Below, one piece after another: positions 1 through 8,474 of a stretch of DNA of 64,000 nt. Origin of the DNA: Nocardioides palaemonis (GTDB taxonomy: Bacteria; Actinomycetota; Actinomycetes; Propionibacteriales; Nocardioidaceae); assembly GCF_018275325.1 (NCBI RefSeq), contig NZ_JAGVQR010000003.1:186001-250000 (forward strand). Direction: 5' to 3'. The position numbers were made by a program, and so were the translations under genes. Position 1 is the stretch's first letter. Each line of letters opens with the position of its first letter. The notes under the pieces were generated by a model, which worked only from the letters and a program-made list of their open reading frames with translations, was not told where the DNA came from and searched no databases.

Positions 1-207
1 GAAGCCCTTGATCTGGGCGTCGTCGACGACGTAGACCTTCGCGGCGCCGTACTTCTTGACCTTCTCCGCCACGGCGTCGCCCTGCTCGGGCGAGCCGAAG
101 AACACCGCGGACGGCTCGCCGAGGCGGCGCGCGATCGTCAGCAGCTCGTAGGTCGGCTTCTTGACCTCGCCGTCGGCGTGGTCGATGACAACAAGAACCT
201 CGGACAT
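1..207 (-). CDS. etfA: Electron transfer flavoprotein alpha subunit, N-terminal part (gene cut by window edge)
   Basis: The first 69 residues are visible (MSEVLVVIDHADGEVKKPT onward, with LGEPSAVFFG and the VVDDAQIKGF stretch); this is the typical start of the ETF alpha chain, which holds FAD in its C-terminal half outside the window. ETF takes electrons from acyl-CoA dehydrogenases and passes them to the respiratory chain. The ATG at 207 lies 13 nt after the stop of etfB, so both are made from one etfB-etfA transcript. The gene is incomplete only because the window ends. Confidence 0.95.
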   Translation of the reverse strand, partial: MSEVLVVIDHADGEVKKPTYELLTIARRLGEPSAVFFGSPEQGDAVAEKVKKYGAAKVYVVDDAQIKGF

Positions 208-220
208 GTGCGAAGCCTCC

Positions 221-1024
221 TCAGATGAACTTCTTGGACGCGAGGAAGTCGACCAGCGCGGTCGCGCCCGAGCCGTCCTCGTCGGTGACGACCTCGCCGG
301 CCGTGCGCGGCGGGCGGGCGGTGGTGTCCTCCACCTGGGTGTAGGCGACCGACAGGCCGACCTGGTCGGCGGCGAGGCCGAGGTCGGACAGCGCGTAGGT
401 CTCCAGCGGCTTCTTCTTCGCCGCCATGATGCCCTTGAACGACGGGTAGCGGGCCTCGCCCGACTGGTCGGTCACCGACAGCACGATCGGCAGGGTCGCG
501 CCGATGACCTCGGTCGAGCCCTCGTTGTCGCGCTTGATCCGGACCTGGTCGCCCTGCGACTCCACGACGGAGGCCAGCGTGACCTGCGGGAGACCCAGGC
601 GCTCGGCGAGCATCGCCGGCACGACGGAGCCCGACGCGTCGGTCGAGGCCATGCCGCACACGACCAGGTCGACCGAGCCGGCGGTCTCCTTGACCTTCTC
701 GATCGCCTTGGCCAGCACCAGCGAGGTGCCGAGGTAGTCCGAACCCGCGATGGCGTCGTCGACGACGTGGACGGCCTGGTCGGCGCCCATCTGCAGGGCC
801 TTGCGGACCGCGTCGACGGCCTTCTCGGGGCCGACGGTCAGCGCGGTGACGGTGATGTCCTCACCCTCGCGCTTCTCGCGGAACTGGAGCGCCTGCTCCA
901 CGGCGTACTCGTCGAGCTCGGACAGCAGGCCGTCGACACCGACGCGGTCGACGGTGTAGTCGTCCTCGAACTTGCGGTCGGCCGTCGCGTCCGGCACGTA
1001 CTTCACACAGACAACAATGTTCAT
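221..1024 (-). CDS. etfB: Electron transfer flavoprotein beta subunit
   Basis: The 267-residue product has the family's usual length. It starts MNIVVCVKYVPD and carries the AMP-binding stretch of ETF beta at about residues 120-146 (VVCGMASTDASGS then LAERLGLPQ). It pairs with EtfA to form the soluble FAD/AMP heterodimer that accepts electrons from acyl-CoA dehydrogenases. An AGGAGG lies about 20 nt before the ATG with a small GGCC-GCGA-GGCC hairpin between, which may bring it closer. A TAGCCT -10-like box is at 1072-1077 on the same strand. First gene of the etfBA operon. Confidence 0.96.
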   Translation of the reverse strand: MNIVVCVKYVPDATADRKFEDDYTVDRVGVDGLLSELDEYAVEQALQFREKREGEDITVTALTVGPEKAVDAVRKALQMGADQAVHVVDDAIAGSDYLGTSLVLAKAIEKVKETAGSVDLVVCGMASTDASGSVVPAMLAERLGLPQVTLASVVESQGDQVRIKRDNEGSTEVIGATLPIVLSVTDQSGEARYPSFKGIMAAKKKPLETYALSDLGLAADQVGLSVAYTQVEDTTARPPRTAGEVVTDEDGSGATALVDFLASKKFI

Positions 1025-1167
1025 GGTGGTGTGGCCTCGCGGCCCCTCCTGTGCACTCGGATGTGCTCTGGAGGCTACAAGTCACCGCCCCCGGACCGGA
1101 ATGGTGATCGGCGTGGGTTCTCTCACAGTGGAACTGTCACGGTCGTGCGCGGCGAGAGCTCCCCGGG

Positions 1168-1827
1168 TCAGCGCTGGCGCACCCGGAAGCGGAGGACCCG
1201 CTTGGCCGGGAGGTGCGAGCCGTCGCCGCGGTAGCGGACCACCGCGCGGTAGCGACCGCGTGGCAGCCGGCCGAACGACACCCGCACCACGCTGCCGGCG
1301 AGCGCCCCGGTCGCGCTGTCGAACCGGCGACCGGCACGGCGCAGCCCGACCCTGACCTCGCCCTGCGGGGCGGTGCCGAAGTCGCCGGACGCCGTGATCG
1401 CGACGTAGGTGGGGATGCGGAGCCCCTTGCCGACCACGCGGGCCTGCAGGCGCGTGCGCGCCCGGGCGACCGCCCACGGCAGCGCGGTCGAGGTGCTGCC
1501 CTGCTGCTGCAGGGCGTCGGCGGGGACGAAGGTCGCGGTGACGGCGTGCTGGCCGACCCCGGCCCGCGGGAGCACGAGGCTCGCCGTGCCGTCGCCACCG
1601 AGGTTGGCCTTGTAGGCCAGGCCGTCGACGGAGAAGACGACGTCGCCCTCGGGCGGCCCGGGCGAGGTCGCGACGACGGCGCTCGCCGTCACGGTCTGCC
1701 CGTAGGCCGACGTGGTCGTGCTGAGCGCGAGCGTCGTGGTCGAGGGCGTCGCGGCCCCCGCTGGCGCGGCCGCGAGGCCCGCCGTGCCGAGCACCAGTGC
1801 GGCGCCGAGCGTCGCCGTCCGAGACAT
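1168..1827 (-). CDS. Secreted protein with one bacterial Ig-like domain
   Basis: The start is placed at the ATG of MSRTATLGAALVLG because it opens a clean signal peptide: a basic n-region, a hydrophobic core, and AGAATPS at the cleavage region. A further ATG 12 codons upstream is possible. Residues about 28-115 look like a bacterial Ig-like repeat (TTTLALSTTTSAYGQTVT, then GDVVFSVDG and HAVTATFVPAD). The rest is a basic beta-rich domain without recognised motif ending VLRFRVRQR. Probably an extracellular or wall-associated beta protein; no enzyme motif is seen. Confidence 0.75.
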   Translation of the reverse strand: MSRTATLGAALVLGTAGLAAAPAGAATPSTTTLALSTTTSAYGQTVTASAVVATSPGPPEGDVVFSVDGLAYKANLGGDGTASLVLPRAGVGQHAVTATFVPADALQQQGSTSTALPWAVARARTRLQARVVGKGLRIPTYVAITASGDFGTAPQGEVRVGLRRAGRRFDSATGALAGSVVRVSFGRLPRGRYRAVVRYRGDGSHLPAKRVLRFRVRQR

Positions 1828-1873
1828 CTGCCTCACCCCCGCCACCGATCCTATGCCGGCCACGACCGCCCCG

Positions 1874-2173
1874 TCAGGGCTTGACGATGCGGTCCAGGAC
1901 CCGGCCGGCGACCAGCCAGGCGACCGCGCCGAGGCCCCAGTTGAAGAGCGCGTTCTTCACGTCGGCGCCCTCGCCGCGGAACTGCTTGACGCCGTCGGAG
2001 CGCGAGAAGACGCCGAGGTCGACGGTGTCCGCGGCTCGCAGGAGGAAGTGGACCAGCTCGTTGGACCGGTTGGCGTCGAGGGCGACCAGCAGGGCGCCGA
2101 CGGCCAGGATCAGCGCGCAGAGCGCGGCGACCAGCCAGATGAGCTGGGCCAGGCCCGAGCGGAACTTCGTCAC
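1874..2173 (-). CDS. Small membrane protein of unknown function
   Basis: The 99-residue protein begins at a GTG with a good AAGGAG about 8 nt upstream. It has one strong transmembrane segment at about residues 9-32 (LIWLVAALCALILAVGALLV) and a weaker one near the end (ALFNWGLGAVAWLVAGRVLD), with a polar loop between. Both ends are predicted on the same side. It lies 44 nt downstream of the enoyl-CoA hydratase on the same strand and may be cotranscribed. I do not recognise the family beyond a conserved-looking actinobacterial membrane protein. Confidence 0.75.
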   Translation of the reverse strand: MTKFRSGLAQLIWLVAALCALILAVGALLVALDANRSNELVHFLLRAADTVDLGVFSRSDGVKQFRGEGADVKNALFNWGLGAVAWLVAGRVLDRIVKP

Positions 2174-2217
2174 GGTCAGATCTCCTTCAGTTCGTGTCCG
2201 GCCGGTGCCGGGACCGG

Positions 2218-2994
2218 TCAGCGCCCGACGAATGTTGCCTTGCCGGGCCCGTTCTCAACGAACGAGGTGATGCCGCGGGTACGGTCCTCGGTCGCGAAGA
2301 CACCCGCGAACTGCTGCCGCTCGATCTCGAGGCCGGTGTCGAGGTCGACCTCGCTGCCGCGGTCGATGCACTCCTTCGCGGCGCGGACCGCCATCGCTGC
2401 GGCACCGCTGAACTGCGACGCCCACGCCACGGACTCCTCGAGCACCTGGTCGGCGGGGAGGACCCGGTCGACCATCCCGATGCGCAGCGCCTCGTCGGCC
2501 TTCACGAAGCGGCCGGTGAAGATGATGTCCTTGGCCCGCGAGGTCCCGACGAGGCGGGCCAGGCGCTGGGTGCCGCCGGCGCCGGGGATGATCCCCAGCA
2601 GCACCTCGGGCTGGCCGAGGACCGCGTCCTCGGCGGCGAAGCGCAGGTCGGCGGCCAGCGCGAGCTCGCAGCCCCCGCCGAGCGCGTAGCCGTTGACCGC
2701 GGCCACCACGGGCTTGGGGATGCGGGCGATCGCGGTGGTCGCCGAGCTCACCGAGGCGGAGACCTTGACCATGTCGGAGTAGGTCATGTCGGCCATCTCC
2801 TTGACGTCGTTGCCGGCGGCGAAGACGCGCTCCCCGCCCCAGACCACCACCGCGCGGACGTCGTCGCGCGCCGTCAGCTCCGCGGCGGCCTCACGGAGGT
2901 CGGCCTGCACCTGGACGCTGATCGCGTTCATCTTCGGACGGTCGAGCCGCAGCACGGCGACCCCGTCGGTCACGTCGATCGAGACGAACTCCAT
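2218..2994 (-). CDS. Enoyl-CoA hydratase / crotonase family protein
   Basis: The 258-residue crotonase-fold protein starts MEFVSIDVTDGVAVLRL behind GGGGAG. It has both catalytic glutamates of true hydratases: E110 in ALGGGCELALA and E130 in LGQPEVLLG, followed by IPGAGGTQRL. The oxyanion-hole region is FAAGNDVKEM (residues 58-68). It should add water to trans-2-enoyl-CoA in beta-oxidation. The longer open frame upstream is rejected because its residues overlap the divergent promoter and glgX start. The neighbouring etfBA genes fit fatty acid oxidation. Confidence 0.92.
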   Translation of the reverse strand: MEFVSIDVTDGVAVLRLDRPKMNAISVQVQADLREAAAELTARDDVRAVVVWGGERVFAAGNDVKEMADMTYSDMVKVSASVSSATTAIARIPKPVVAAVNGYALGGGCELALAADLRFAAEDAVLGQPEVLLGIIPGAGGTQRLARLVGTSRAKDIIFTGRFVKADEALRIGMVDRVLPADQVLEESVAWASQFSGAAAMAVRAAKECIDRGSEVDLDTGLEIERQQFAGVFATEDRTRGITSFVENGPGKATFVGR

Positions 2995-3091
2995 GGTTGC
3001 TCCCCTTCGTCGGTGCCGGCCCCGCCTCCCGTGAGCGGGTGTTGCCGGATCGTGATGCCGCATTGTGCCGTGCGCCGCAGACTCCACCACA

Positions 3092-5275
3092 ATGGCCCGC
3101 GTGACCCCGCCCCCCGCGACGAGCACCGTCTGGAACCACGACGGCGAGACCATGTCGGTCTGGCCCGGCCGCAACTACCCCCTCGGCGCCACCTGGTCCT
3201 CGGAGTCGACCAACTTCGCCGTCTACTCCCCCGCCGCCACCGCCGTGTGGGTCTGCGTGTTCGACGACGACGGCTCGGAGGTCCGCCACCGGCTCACCGA
3301 GCACTCGCTGGGCGTGTGGCACGGCGCGATCCCCGGCGTCCGCCCCGGCACCGCGTACGGCTTCCGCGCCGACGGCCCGTGGAACCCCGACGCCGGGCTC
3401 CGCTTCAACCCGGCCAAGCTGCTGCTCGACCCCTACGGCAAGGCCGTGGCCGGTGACCTGACCGTGGACGACGCGATCTTCGGCCACGCCCTCGACGACC
3501 CCGCGACGGCCAGCGACCTCGACTCCGCGCCGTACGTCCCGCGCAGCGTGGTCGTCTACGACGACTTCCAGTGGGGTGCGGACACCCCGCCGCGACGCCG
3601 CTGGCGCGACACGGTCATCTACGAGGCGCACGTCAAGGGGATGACGGCGCTGCACGACCGGGTGCCCGAGCACCTGCGCGGGACCTACGCCGGCCTGGCC
3701 ACGCCCGCGGTCACCGACTACCTCCGCGACCTCGGTGTCACCGCGGTCGAGCTGCTGCCGGTCCACCAGTTCTTCTCCGAGCCCGCGCTGGCCGCGCGGG
3801 GCCTGGTGAACTACTGGGGCTACAACTCGCTGTGCTTCTTCGCCCCGCACAACGCCTACGCCGCCTCCGGGGACCGCGGCCAGCAGGTCTCGGAGTTCAA
3901 GCAGATGGTCAAGGACCTCCACGCCGCCGGGCTCGAGGTGATCCTCGACGTGGTCTACAACCACACCGCCGAGGCGGGGCCGCTCGGGCCGACGCTGAGC
4001 TTCCGCGGGCTCGACGACCTCGGCTACTACCAGCGCGTGGTCTCCGTGCCCGACCCCGACGGCCCTCCCCTGCCGGACACGTACTGGGACGTCAGCGGGT
4101 GCGGCAACACCGTCGACGCGACCCACACCCAGAGCCTGCGGATGATCCTCGACTCGCTGCGCTACTGGGTGAGCGAGATGCACGTCGACGGCTTCCGCTT
4201 CGACCTGATGAGCGCGCTGACCCGCACCGACCAGGTGGTCGACATGGGCAGCCACCTCATCACCGCCATCGGCCAGGACCCGGTGCTGCGGCACGTGAAG
4301 CTGATCGCCGAGCCGTGGGACGCCTCGATGGACGGCTACCGCGTGGGCGAGTTCCCGCCGCCGTGGATCGAGTGGAACGACCAGTTCCGCGACACCGTCC
4401 GCGACTTCTGGCGCGGCCGCTCGGCCGGCGTACGCACGGTGGCGACCCGCCTCGCCGGGTCGAGCGACCTCTACGCCGACGACGGGCGCTCGCCGTACGC
4501 CTCGGTCAACTTCGTCACCGCGCACGACGGCTTCACCGTGCGCGACCTGGTCTCCTACGACCACAAGCACAACGAGGCCAACGGCGAGGACAACCGCGAC
4601 GGCACCGACAACAACCGGTCGTGGAACTGTGGCGTCGAGGGCGAGACCGACGACCCGGAGGTGATCGCGCTGCGGCGCCGCCAGGCGGCCAACCTGATGG
4701 CGACGCTGTGCTTCTCCAGCGGCGTGCCGATGCTCACCGCCGGCGACGAGCGCGGCCGCACGCAGGGCGGCAACAACAACGCGTACGGCCAGGACAACGA
4801 GACGTCGTGGATCGACTGGCGTCCCGACGACGCCTGGCTCGACGTCTACGAGGTCACCAAGACTGCGCTGCGGCTGCGGCGCGAGCACCCGGTGCTGCGC
4901 CAGCGGCACTGGTTCGAGGGCCGGCCCACCATCAAGGGCGGCATGAAGGACCTGGTGTGGGTGCACCCGACCGGCCGGGAGATGTCGACCGACGACTGGA
5001 ACGACGACACGTGCCGGACCGTCGGCATGTTCCTCAACGGCGCCCCGCTCCGCTCCCCGGGCCCGAGGGGCGAGCAGGTCCGCGACCGCTCCTTCATGAT
5101 CTGGCTCAACGCCGGCGAGGACGACGTGGAGCTGGCGCTGCCCGACAACCAGTGGGTCCACCACGGCGAGGTGGTGCTGTCGACCAACGCCGCCGTCCCG
5201 CTCGGCACCCCGGTCGTCGCCGGCAGCACGCTGCCGCTCCAGGCGCGCTCGGTCCTCGTGCTGCGCCAGACCTGA
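3092..5275 (+). CDS. glgX: Glycogen debranching enzyme GlgX (isoamylase type)
   Basis: GH13 enzyme that cleaves alpha-1,6 branches left after phosphorylase action. An N-terminal CBM48 (VWPGRNYPLGATWSSESTN) precedes the catalytic barrel. With this start the nucleophile is D371 (DGFRFDLMSA), the acid/base E407 (LIAEPWDA) and the transition-state residue D479 (TAHDGF). The length of 727 residues is normal. Start choice is uncertain: ATG 3092 has no clear ribosome site, ATG 3152 (MSVWPG) has GGCGAG 5 nt upstream, and another ATG is at 3065. It stands alone, divergent from the crotonase gene, but complements glgP downstream. Confidence 0.95.
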   Translation: MARVTPPPATSTVWNHDGETMSVWPGRNYPLGATWSSESTNFAVYSPAATAVWVCVFDDDGSEVRHRLTEHSLGVWHGAIPGVRPGTAYGFRADGPWNPDAGLRFNPAKLLLDPYGKAVAGDLTVDDAIFGHALDDPATASDLDSAPYVPRSVVVYDDFQWGADTPPRRRWRDTVIYEAHVKGMTALHDRVPEHLRGTYAGLATPAVTDYLRDLGVTAVELLPVHQFFSEPALAARGLVNYWGYNSLCFFAPHNAYAASGDRGQQVSEFKQMVKDLHAAGLEVILDVVYNHTAEAGPLGPTLSFRGLDDLGYYQRVVSVPDPDGPPLPDTYWDVSGCGNTVDATHTQSLRMILDSLRYWVSEMHVDGFRFDLMSALTRTDQVVDMGSHLITAIGQDPVLRHVKLIAEPWDASMDGYRVGEFPPPWIEWNDQFRDTVRDFWRGRSAGVRTVATRLAGSSDLYADDGRSPYASVNFVTAHDGFTVRDLVSYDHKHNEANGEDNRDGTDNNRSWNCGVEGETDDPEVIALRRRQAANLMATLCFSSGVPMLTAGDERGRTQGGNNNAYGQDNETSWIDWRPDDAWLDVYEVTKTALRLRREHPVLRQRHWFEGRPTIKGGMKDLVWVHPTGREMSTDDWNDDTCRTVGMFLNGAPLRSPGPRGEQVRDRSFMIWLNAGEDDVELALPDNQWVHHGEVVLSTNAAVPLGTPVVAGSTLPLQARSVLVLRQT

Positions 5276-5284
5276 GCCGTCGGG

Positions 5285-5743
5285 TCAGCCCGGCTGGGCC
5301 GCCTTCGCGGCGTCGATGACGGTGGCCAGCCGGTCGCGCAGCTCGACGAGCTCGTCGACCTCCATGCCGAGGCGCTCGACGACCGTGCCCGGGACGGCGA
5401 GCGCCTGCTCGCGCAGCGCCCGCCCGCGCGACGTCAGCGCGACGGCGAGGCTGCGCTCGTCGTCCGGGTCGCGGTCGCGGGTGACCAGGCCGGCCGCCTC
5501 GAGGCGCTTCACCAGGCGCGAGAGCGTGCCCACGTCGAGGTCGAGCTGGCGCCCCAGCCCGCTCAGCGACAGCGGCTCCTGCTCCCAAAGCGCCAGCATC
5601 ACGAGGTACTGCGGGTGGGTGAGCCCGAGCGGCTCGAGCACCGGGCGGTAGACCGACACGACCGTGCGCGCCGCGACCGCGAGAGCGAAGCAGACCTGCT
5701 GCTCGAGGGCGAGTGGGTCGTCGGTTGGAGGTGCGCCGGACAT
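5285..5743 (-). CDS. MarR-family regulator of the OhrR (peroxide-sensing) type
   Basis: The 152-residue winged-helix protein carries the OhrR hallmark near the N-terminus: C18 in EQQVCFALAVAAR, then the YRPVLEPLGLTHPQYLVML block that holds the tyrosines contacting the sensing cysteine. The wing and recognition helix follow (LDVGTLSRLVKRLEAAGLVTR, residues about 64-85). OhrR proteins are one-Cys repressors inactivated by organic hydroperoxides. No ohr peroxidase is next to it; instead it is divergent from a small membrane protein at 5792, with inverted repeats in the 48-nt gap. Confidence 0.88.
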   Translation of the reverse strand: MSGAPPTDDPLALEQQVCFALAVAARTVVSVYRPVLEPLGLTHPQYLVMLALWEQEPLSLSGLGRQLDLDVGTLSRLVKRLEAAGLVTRDRDPDDERSLAVALTSRGRALREQALAVPGTVVERLGMEVDELVELRDRLATVIDAAKAAQPG

Positions 5744-5746
5744 TTT

Positions 5747-5766
5747 TGTTAGCCTAGCAACAGTTG
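5747..5766. promoter_or_regulatory. Inverted repeats in the ohrR / membrane-protein gap, putative operator
   Basis: TGTT-N8-AACA spans 5747-5762 and a second inverted repeat CAACAGTTG (odd centre) spans 5758-5766. They sit 4 nt from the regulator start and 26 nt before the divergent gene. TTAGCCTAGCAA is A/T-richer than its surroundings and looks like a MarR-type site. Binding is inferred only from position and symmetry. Confidence 0.45.
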
Positions 5767-5791
5767 TCACGACAAGGAACTGGACGGTCCC

Positions 5792-6157
5792 ATGGCCAGC
5801 AGCGTCCCCGCCCGCCGCACCGAGAAGGGTCGCGGCCACCTGCTCGACCTCGACGCGCCCCGACGCGTCGTGGCCGATCCCTCCGCGGAGGAGCGCGACC
5901 TGGCCCGCGTGCAGCGGTGGGTGATGTCCGTCCTCGCCGTCACCACGATCCTCCACCTGTCGGTCGGCCTGGTCGTCGCCGCGGTGATGCTCGACGAGAA
6001 GCCGTACTCCTCGCAGGTGGGGCTCAACGTCATGGCCGGCGTCGTGACCGTGCTCGCCGTCGCCGTCGCCCTCGGCATCCACGGGCGCAAGGTCCTCTCC
6101 CCCTGGCTGCTGCTCGGGCTGGTCCCGACCGCGATCGGGCTCTGGCTGATCCGCTGA
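5792..6157 (+). CDS. Small integral membrane protein, possible OhrR target
   Basis: The 121-residue protein has a polar N-terminus of about 40 residues and three hydrophobic spans: VMSVLAVTTILHLSVGLVVA, VGLNVMAGVVTVLAVAVALG and LSPWLLLGLVPTAIGLWLI. No enzyme motif is present and I do not recognise the family. Its promoter region is shared with the divergent ohrR-type gene, so it is probably under that regulator's control and might act in envelope or redox stress; that role is inferred. Confidence 0.7.
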   Translation: MASSVPARRTEKGRGHLLDLDAPRRVVADPSAEERDLARVQRWVMSVLAVTTILHLSVGLVVAAVMLDEKPYSSQVGLNVMAGVVTVLAVAVALGIHGRKVLSPWLLLGLVPTAIGLWLIR

Positions 6158-6164
6158 CCTGCGC

Positions 6165-7073
6165 TCAGGCCGGCTGGGCCACCCACGCGGCGGGGTCGCC
6201 GGCGTCGAGGTCGGTGATCCCGTGGGTTTCGAGGGCGCCCAGCACGACCAGGCGGCGCACGGCCGCGAAGGTGAGCACGTGCGCCACCATCCCGCCGTAG
6301 GAGAAGACCCGCGGCGGCTCGCAGGTGACGTCGAGGAACGTGTCGTCGAGCCGGCCCTCCTCCACCGTGGTCCGGACCTGGGCGAGGAAGGTCGGCCCCT
6401 CGTCGGCGAGCTCGCGGCGCAGCGTCGTCAGCGACTTGCCGCGTTCCTGGTCCCAGTCGTAGCGCCGCTGGTCGACCGCGGCGTTCCACTGGGCGAGCTG
6501 GCCGACGATCCGGCCGAGCACCGAGCGGATCGTCATGTCGTCGTCGATGGTGCCGATCGGCACCTCGATCGGTGCGTCGAGCTGCTCGTCGGTCAGCCGG
6601 GACGCGCGGTCCAGCATCTCGCCGGTCAGCCAGAGGTGGTGCTCGATCATCCGGGTCATCAGGTCCATGGCGGTCACCTTCTGTGCCGTGGGCAGCCGGA
6701 GGCTGCCCGGTGGGTGGAAGTGCACGTCGCTGGCGCCCGGGATCCGGGTGCTGGTCGGTGCGTGACGCCAACGGCTCGGCGCCGCCCCGTAGGCACGGGT
6801 GAACGCCCGCGTGAACGCCTCGTGGGAGCCGAAGCCCGCCCCGATCGCCACGTCGAGCACCGGCCGGTCGGTGGTCACCAGCTCGTACGCCGCTCGCTCG
6901 AGCAGCAGCCGCCGGCGCATCCGCTCCGGTGGCTCGCCCCCGGTCGCCGAGACGACCCGGTCGAGGTGGTGGCGCGAGAGGTGGAGCCGCCGCGAGCGCT
7001 CCTCGCTGCCCAGGTCGAGGGTCTCGGCCAGGGTGGCGAGGAAGTCCGCGAACGTGTCCGCCGCTGTCGTCAT
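6165..7073 (-). CDS. AraC-type HTH protein fused to a DinB-like C-terminal domain
   Basis: Residues about 10-105 form an AraC/XylS DNA-binding domain at the N-terminus: a first helix-turn-helix around LHLSRHHLDRVVSATGG and a second around VLDVAIGAGFGSHEAFTRAF with AYGAAPSRWR. Residues about 140-290 look like a DinB/YfiT four-helix bundle, with histidines at MIEHHLWLTGEM and MVAHVLTFAAVRR that could bind a metal. A ligand-sensing or enzymatic role for the second half is inferred. It converges with the small membrane protein gene, the stops being 7 nt apart. Confidence 0.78.
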   Translation of the reverse strand: MTTAADTFADFLATLAETLDLGSEERSRRLHLSRHHLDRVVSATGGEPPERMRRRLLLERAAYELVTTDRPVLDVAIGAGFGSHEAFTRAFTRAYGAAPSRWRHAPTSTRIPGASDVHFHPPGSLRLPTAQKVTAMDLMTRMIEHHLWLTGEMLDRASRLTDEQLDAPIEVPIGTIDDDMTIRSVLGRIVGQLAQWNAAVDQRRYDWDQERGKSLTTLRRELADEGPTFLAQVRTTVEEGRLDDTFLDVTCEPPRVFSYGGMVAHVLTFAAVRRLVVLGALETHGITDLDAGDPAAWVAQPA

Positions 7074-7140
7074 GACCCCAGCCTCACCGCGCCCCGCGGG
7101 CCGCGCTTGATCGTCCTTGCGCTCTCGTCACGGACGCGGC

Positions 7141-7740
7141 TCAGGACGCCTCCCGCAGCACGACCGGTGCCGGGAACCTCAGCCGGTCGCGTGACCACGG
7201 GCGTGCGGCGTCGGAGCGGAAGTAGCCGGTCAGCGACGTGACCTTCACGCGCACCTCGCCGACGGGGAGGCAGCGCAGCGGTACGTCGAGGCGGAGCTCC
7301 CCCGCTCCCCGTCGCACCTTCAGGCGCATCGGGTCGCACGACTCCCAGGCGGTCCCGGTGCCGTCGCTGTCGAGGGCGGCGTAGGACAGGCGGGGCTTCT
7401 GGGGACTGAAGCCGACCTCACCGCGGCCGGTCGGGTTCGAGCCCGACGCGGGAGCCAGCGCCAGGAACACCATCTGGTCGACCGGCATGCGGCGCGGGAC
7501 CGCCTTGATCCGGACCGTGAACCGCACGGACCGCGACCGCGGGGTGATGGTCACCCGTCGCAGGTCGACCGACACGCGCTGGGCGCGGGTCAGGCCCGTG
7601 GCCTTCTGGTAGATCCGCACGTCGCCGGCCGGGTCCTTCGCCGTGACCGGGGTCGGGACCACGCGCGCCGACGCCGTGCCGGCCGGGACGCACAGCACGA
7701 CCAGCGCGAGCAGGAGCGGGACGAGGGTTCGTGTCTGCAT
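7141..7740 (-). CDS. Secreted protein of unknown function
   Basis: The 199-residue protein has a clear signal peptide (MQTRTLVPLLLALVVLCVPA, cleavage near GTASA). The mature part is basic and beta-rich (VTAKDPAGDVRIYQKATGL, then RVTITPRSRSVRFTVRIK) with two cysteines (ESCDP and LRCLPV) that may form a disulfide. The AKDPAGDV stretch recurs in small secreted actinobacterial proteins, but I cannot name a function. It is divergent from another exported protein at 7868. Confidence 0.7.
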   Translation of the reverse strand: MQTRTLVPLLLALVVLCVPAGTASARVVPTPVTAKDPAGDVRIYQKATGLTRAQRVSVDLRRVTITPRSRSVRFTVRIKAVPRRMPVDQMVFLALAPASGSNPTGRGEVGFSPQKPRLSYAALDSDGTGTAWESCDPMRLKVRRGAGELRLDVPLRCLPVGEVRVKVTSLTGYFRSDAARPWSRDRLRFPAPVVLREAS

Positions 7741-7867
7741 GCGGCGAGGCTAGGCGACCGCGAGCCTGTCCGTATCGCACGATTGGGGGACATCGGTGCG
7801 ACGGCGGGGGCCGCCGGCGCCCGGAGTCCTAGCCTCGACGCCCCTGGTCCCCTCCCCGAGGAGCGTC

Positions 7868-8422
7868 GTGAACCGATTCCCCGTGCTCGCCGTCGCCACC
7901 GCCCTCACCTGGAGCGCGGTGGGCGTCGCGCCGCCGTCCTCCGGCGCGCAGGCCGGATCGACCGTGACCTTCACCTCCGAGCGCGACTACGTCGTCTCGA
8001 CCACCCATCGCGGCCGCGACCTCACGGGCACCGGCGCGCTGCCCGACGGCTACACCGCGGACGGCGTGCGCGCACGACCCGCGGCGGACGCGCTGGGCTC
8101 GCGCGGCGTCGAGGTGCTCGTCGACCTCGGCACGCCCGTCTACTCGATGTCGACGCGCGGACACGCGCTCTTCACCCACCACCGCGGCCGGCTGCGGCCC
8201 GTCACGCTGCGGGGGCGCCCCTTCACGCTCACCACCTACGCCGAGGACAGCGACCAGGGCGGCTTCCGCTGCCGACGCGGCCGCCTCCTCGTCGACTGGT
8301 TCCACCTCGGCAGCCGCCGCGGGGATCGCACGACGTACCGCCTCGCCGGCCGGCGGCTGGTCCAGGTGTCCCGCACGCCGCTGCGGCGCCCGGTCGTCAG
8401 CCGACCCGGGAGCTGCTCCTGA
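7868..8422 (+). CDS. Secreted protein of unknown function
   Basis: The GTG at 7868 is chosen because GAGGAG lies 4-5 nt upstream and it opens a signal peptide (VNRFPVLAVATALTWSAVGV, cleavage near GAQA). The open frame 24 codons longer has no ribosome site. The mature chain of about 155 residues has no motif I recognise; it contains C residues near GGFRCRRG and at the extreme C-terminus (GSCS). A strong paired hairpin follows the stop. Confidence 0.7.
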   Translation: MNRFPVLAVATALTWSAVGVAPPSSGAQAGSTVTFTSERDYVVSTTHRGRDLTGTGALPDGYTADGVRARPAADALGSRGVEVLVDLGTPVYSMSTRGHALFTHHRGRLRPVTLRGRPFTLTTYAEDSDQGGFRCRRGRLLVDWFHLGSRRGDRTTYRLAGRRLVQVSRTPLRRPVVSRPGSCS

Positions 8423-8474
8423 CGCACGCAGGCCGTCGCTCGCAGCGCGGCGAGACACGGGGGTTGTCAGGCTC

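Noticed and set aside
1120..1140. ACAGT-GGA-ACTGT inverted repeat upstream of etfB
   Set aside because: Arms are only 5 bp and no promoter element is clearly linked; likely chance.
2995..3174. Upstream extension of the enoyl-CoA hydratase to 3174
   Set aside because: The crotonase fold starts at MEFVSIDV with GGGGAG before it; the extension crosses the divergent glgX start.
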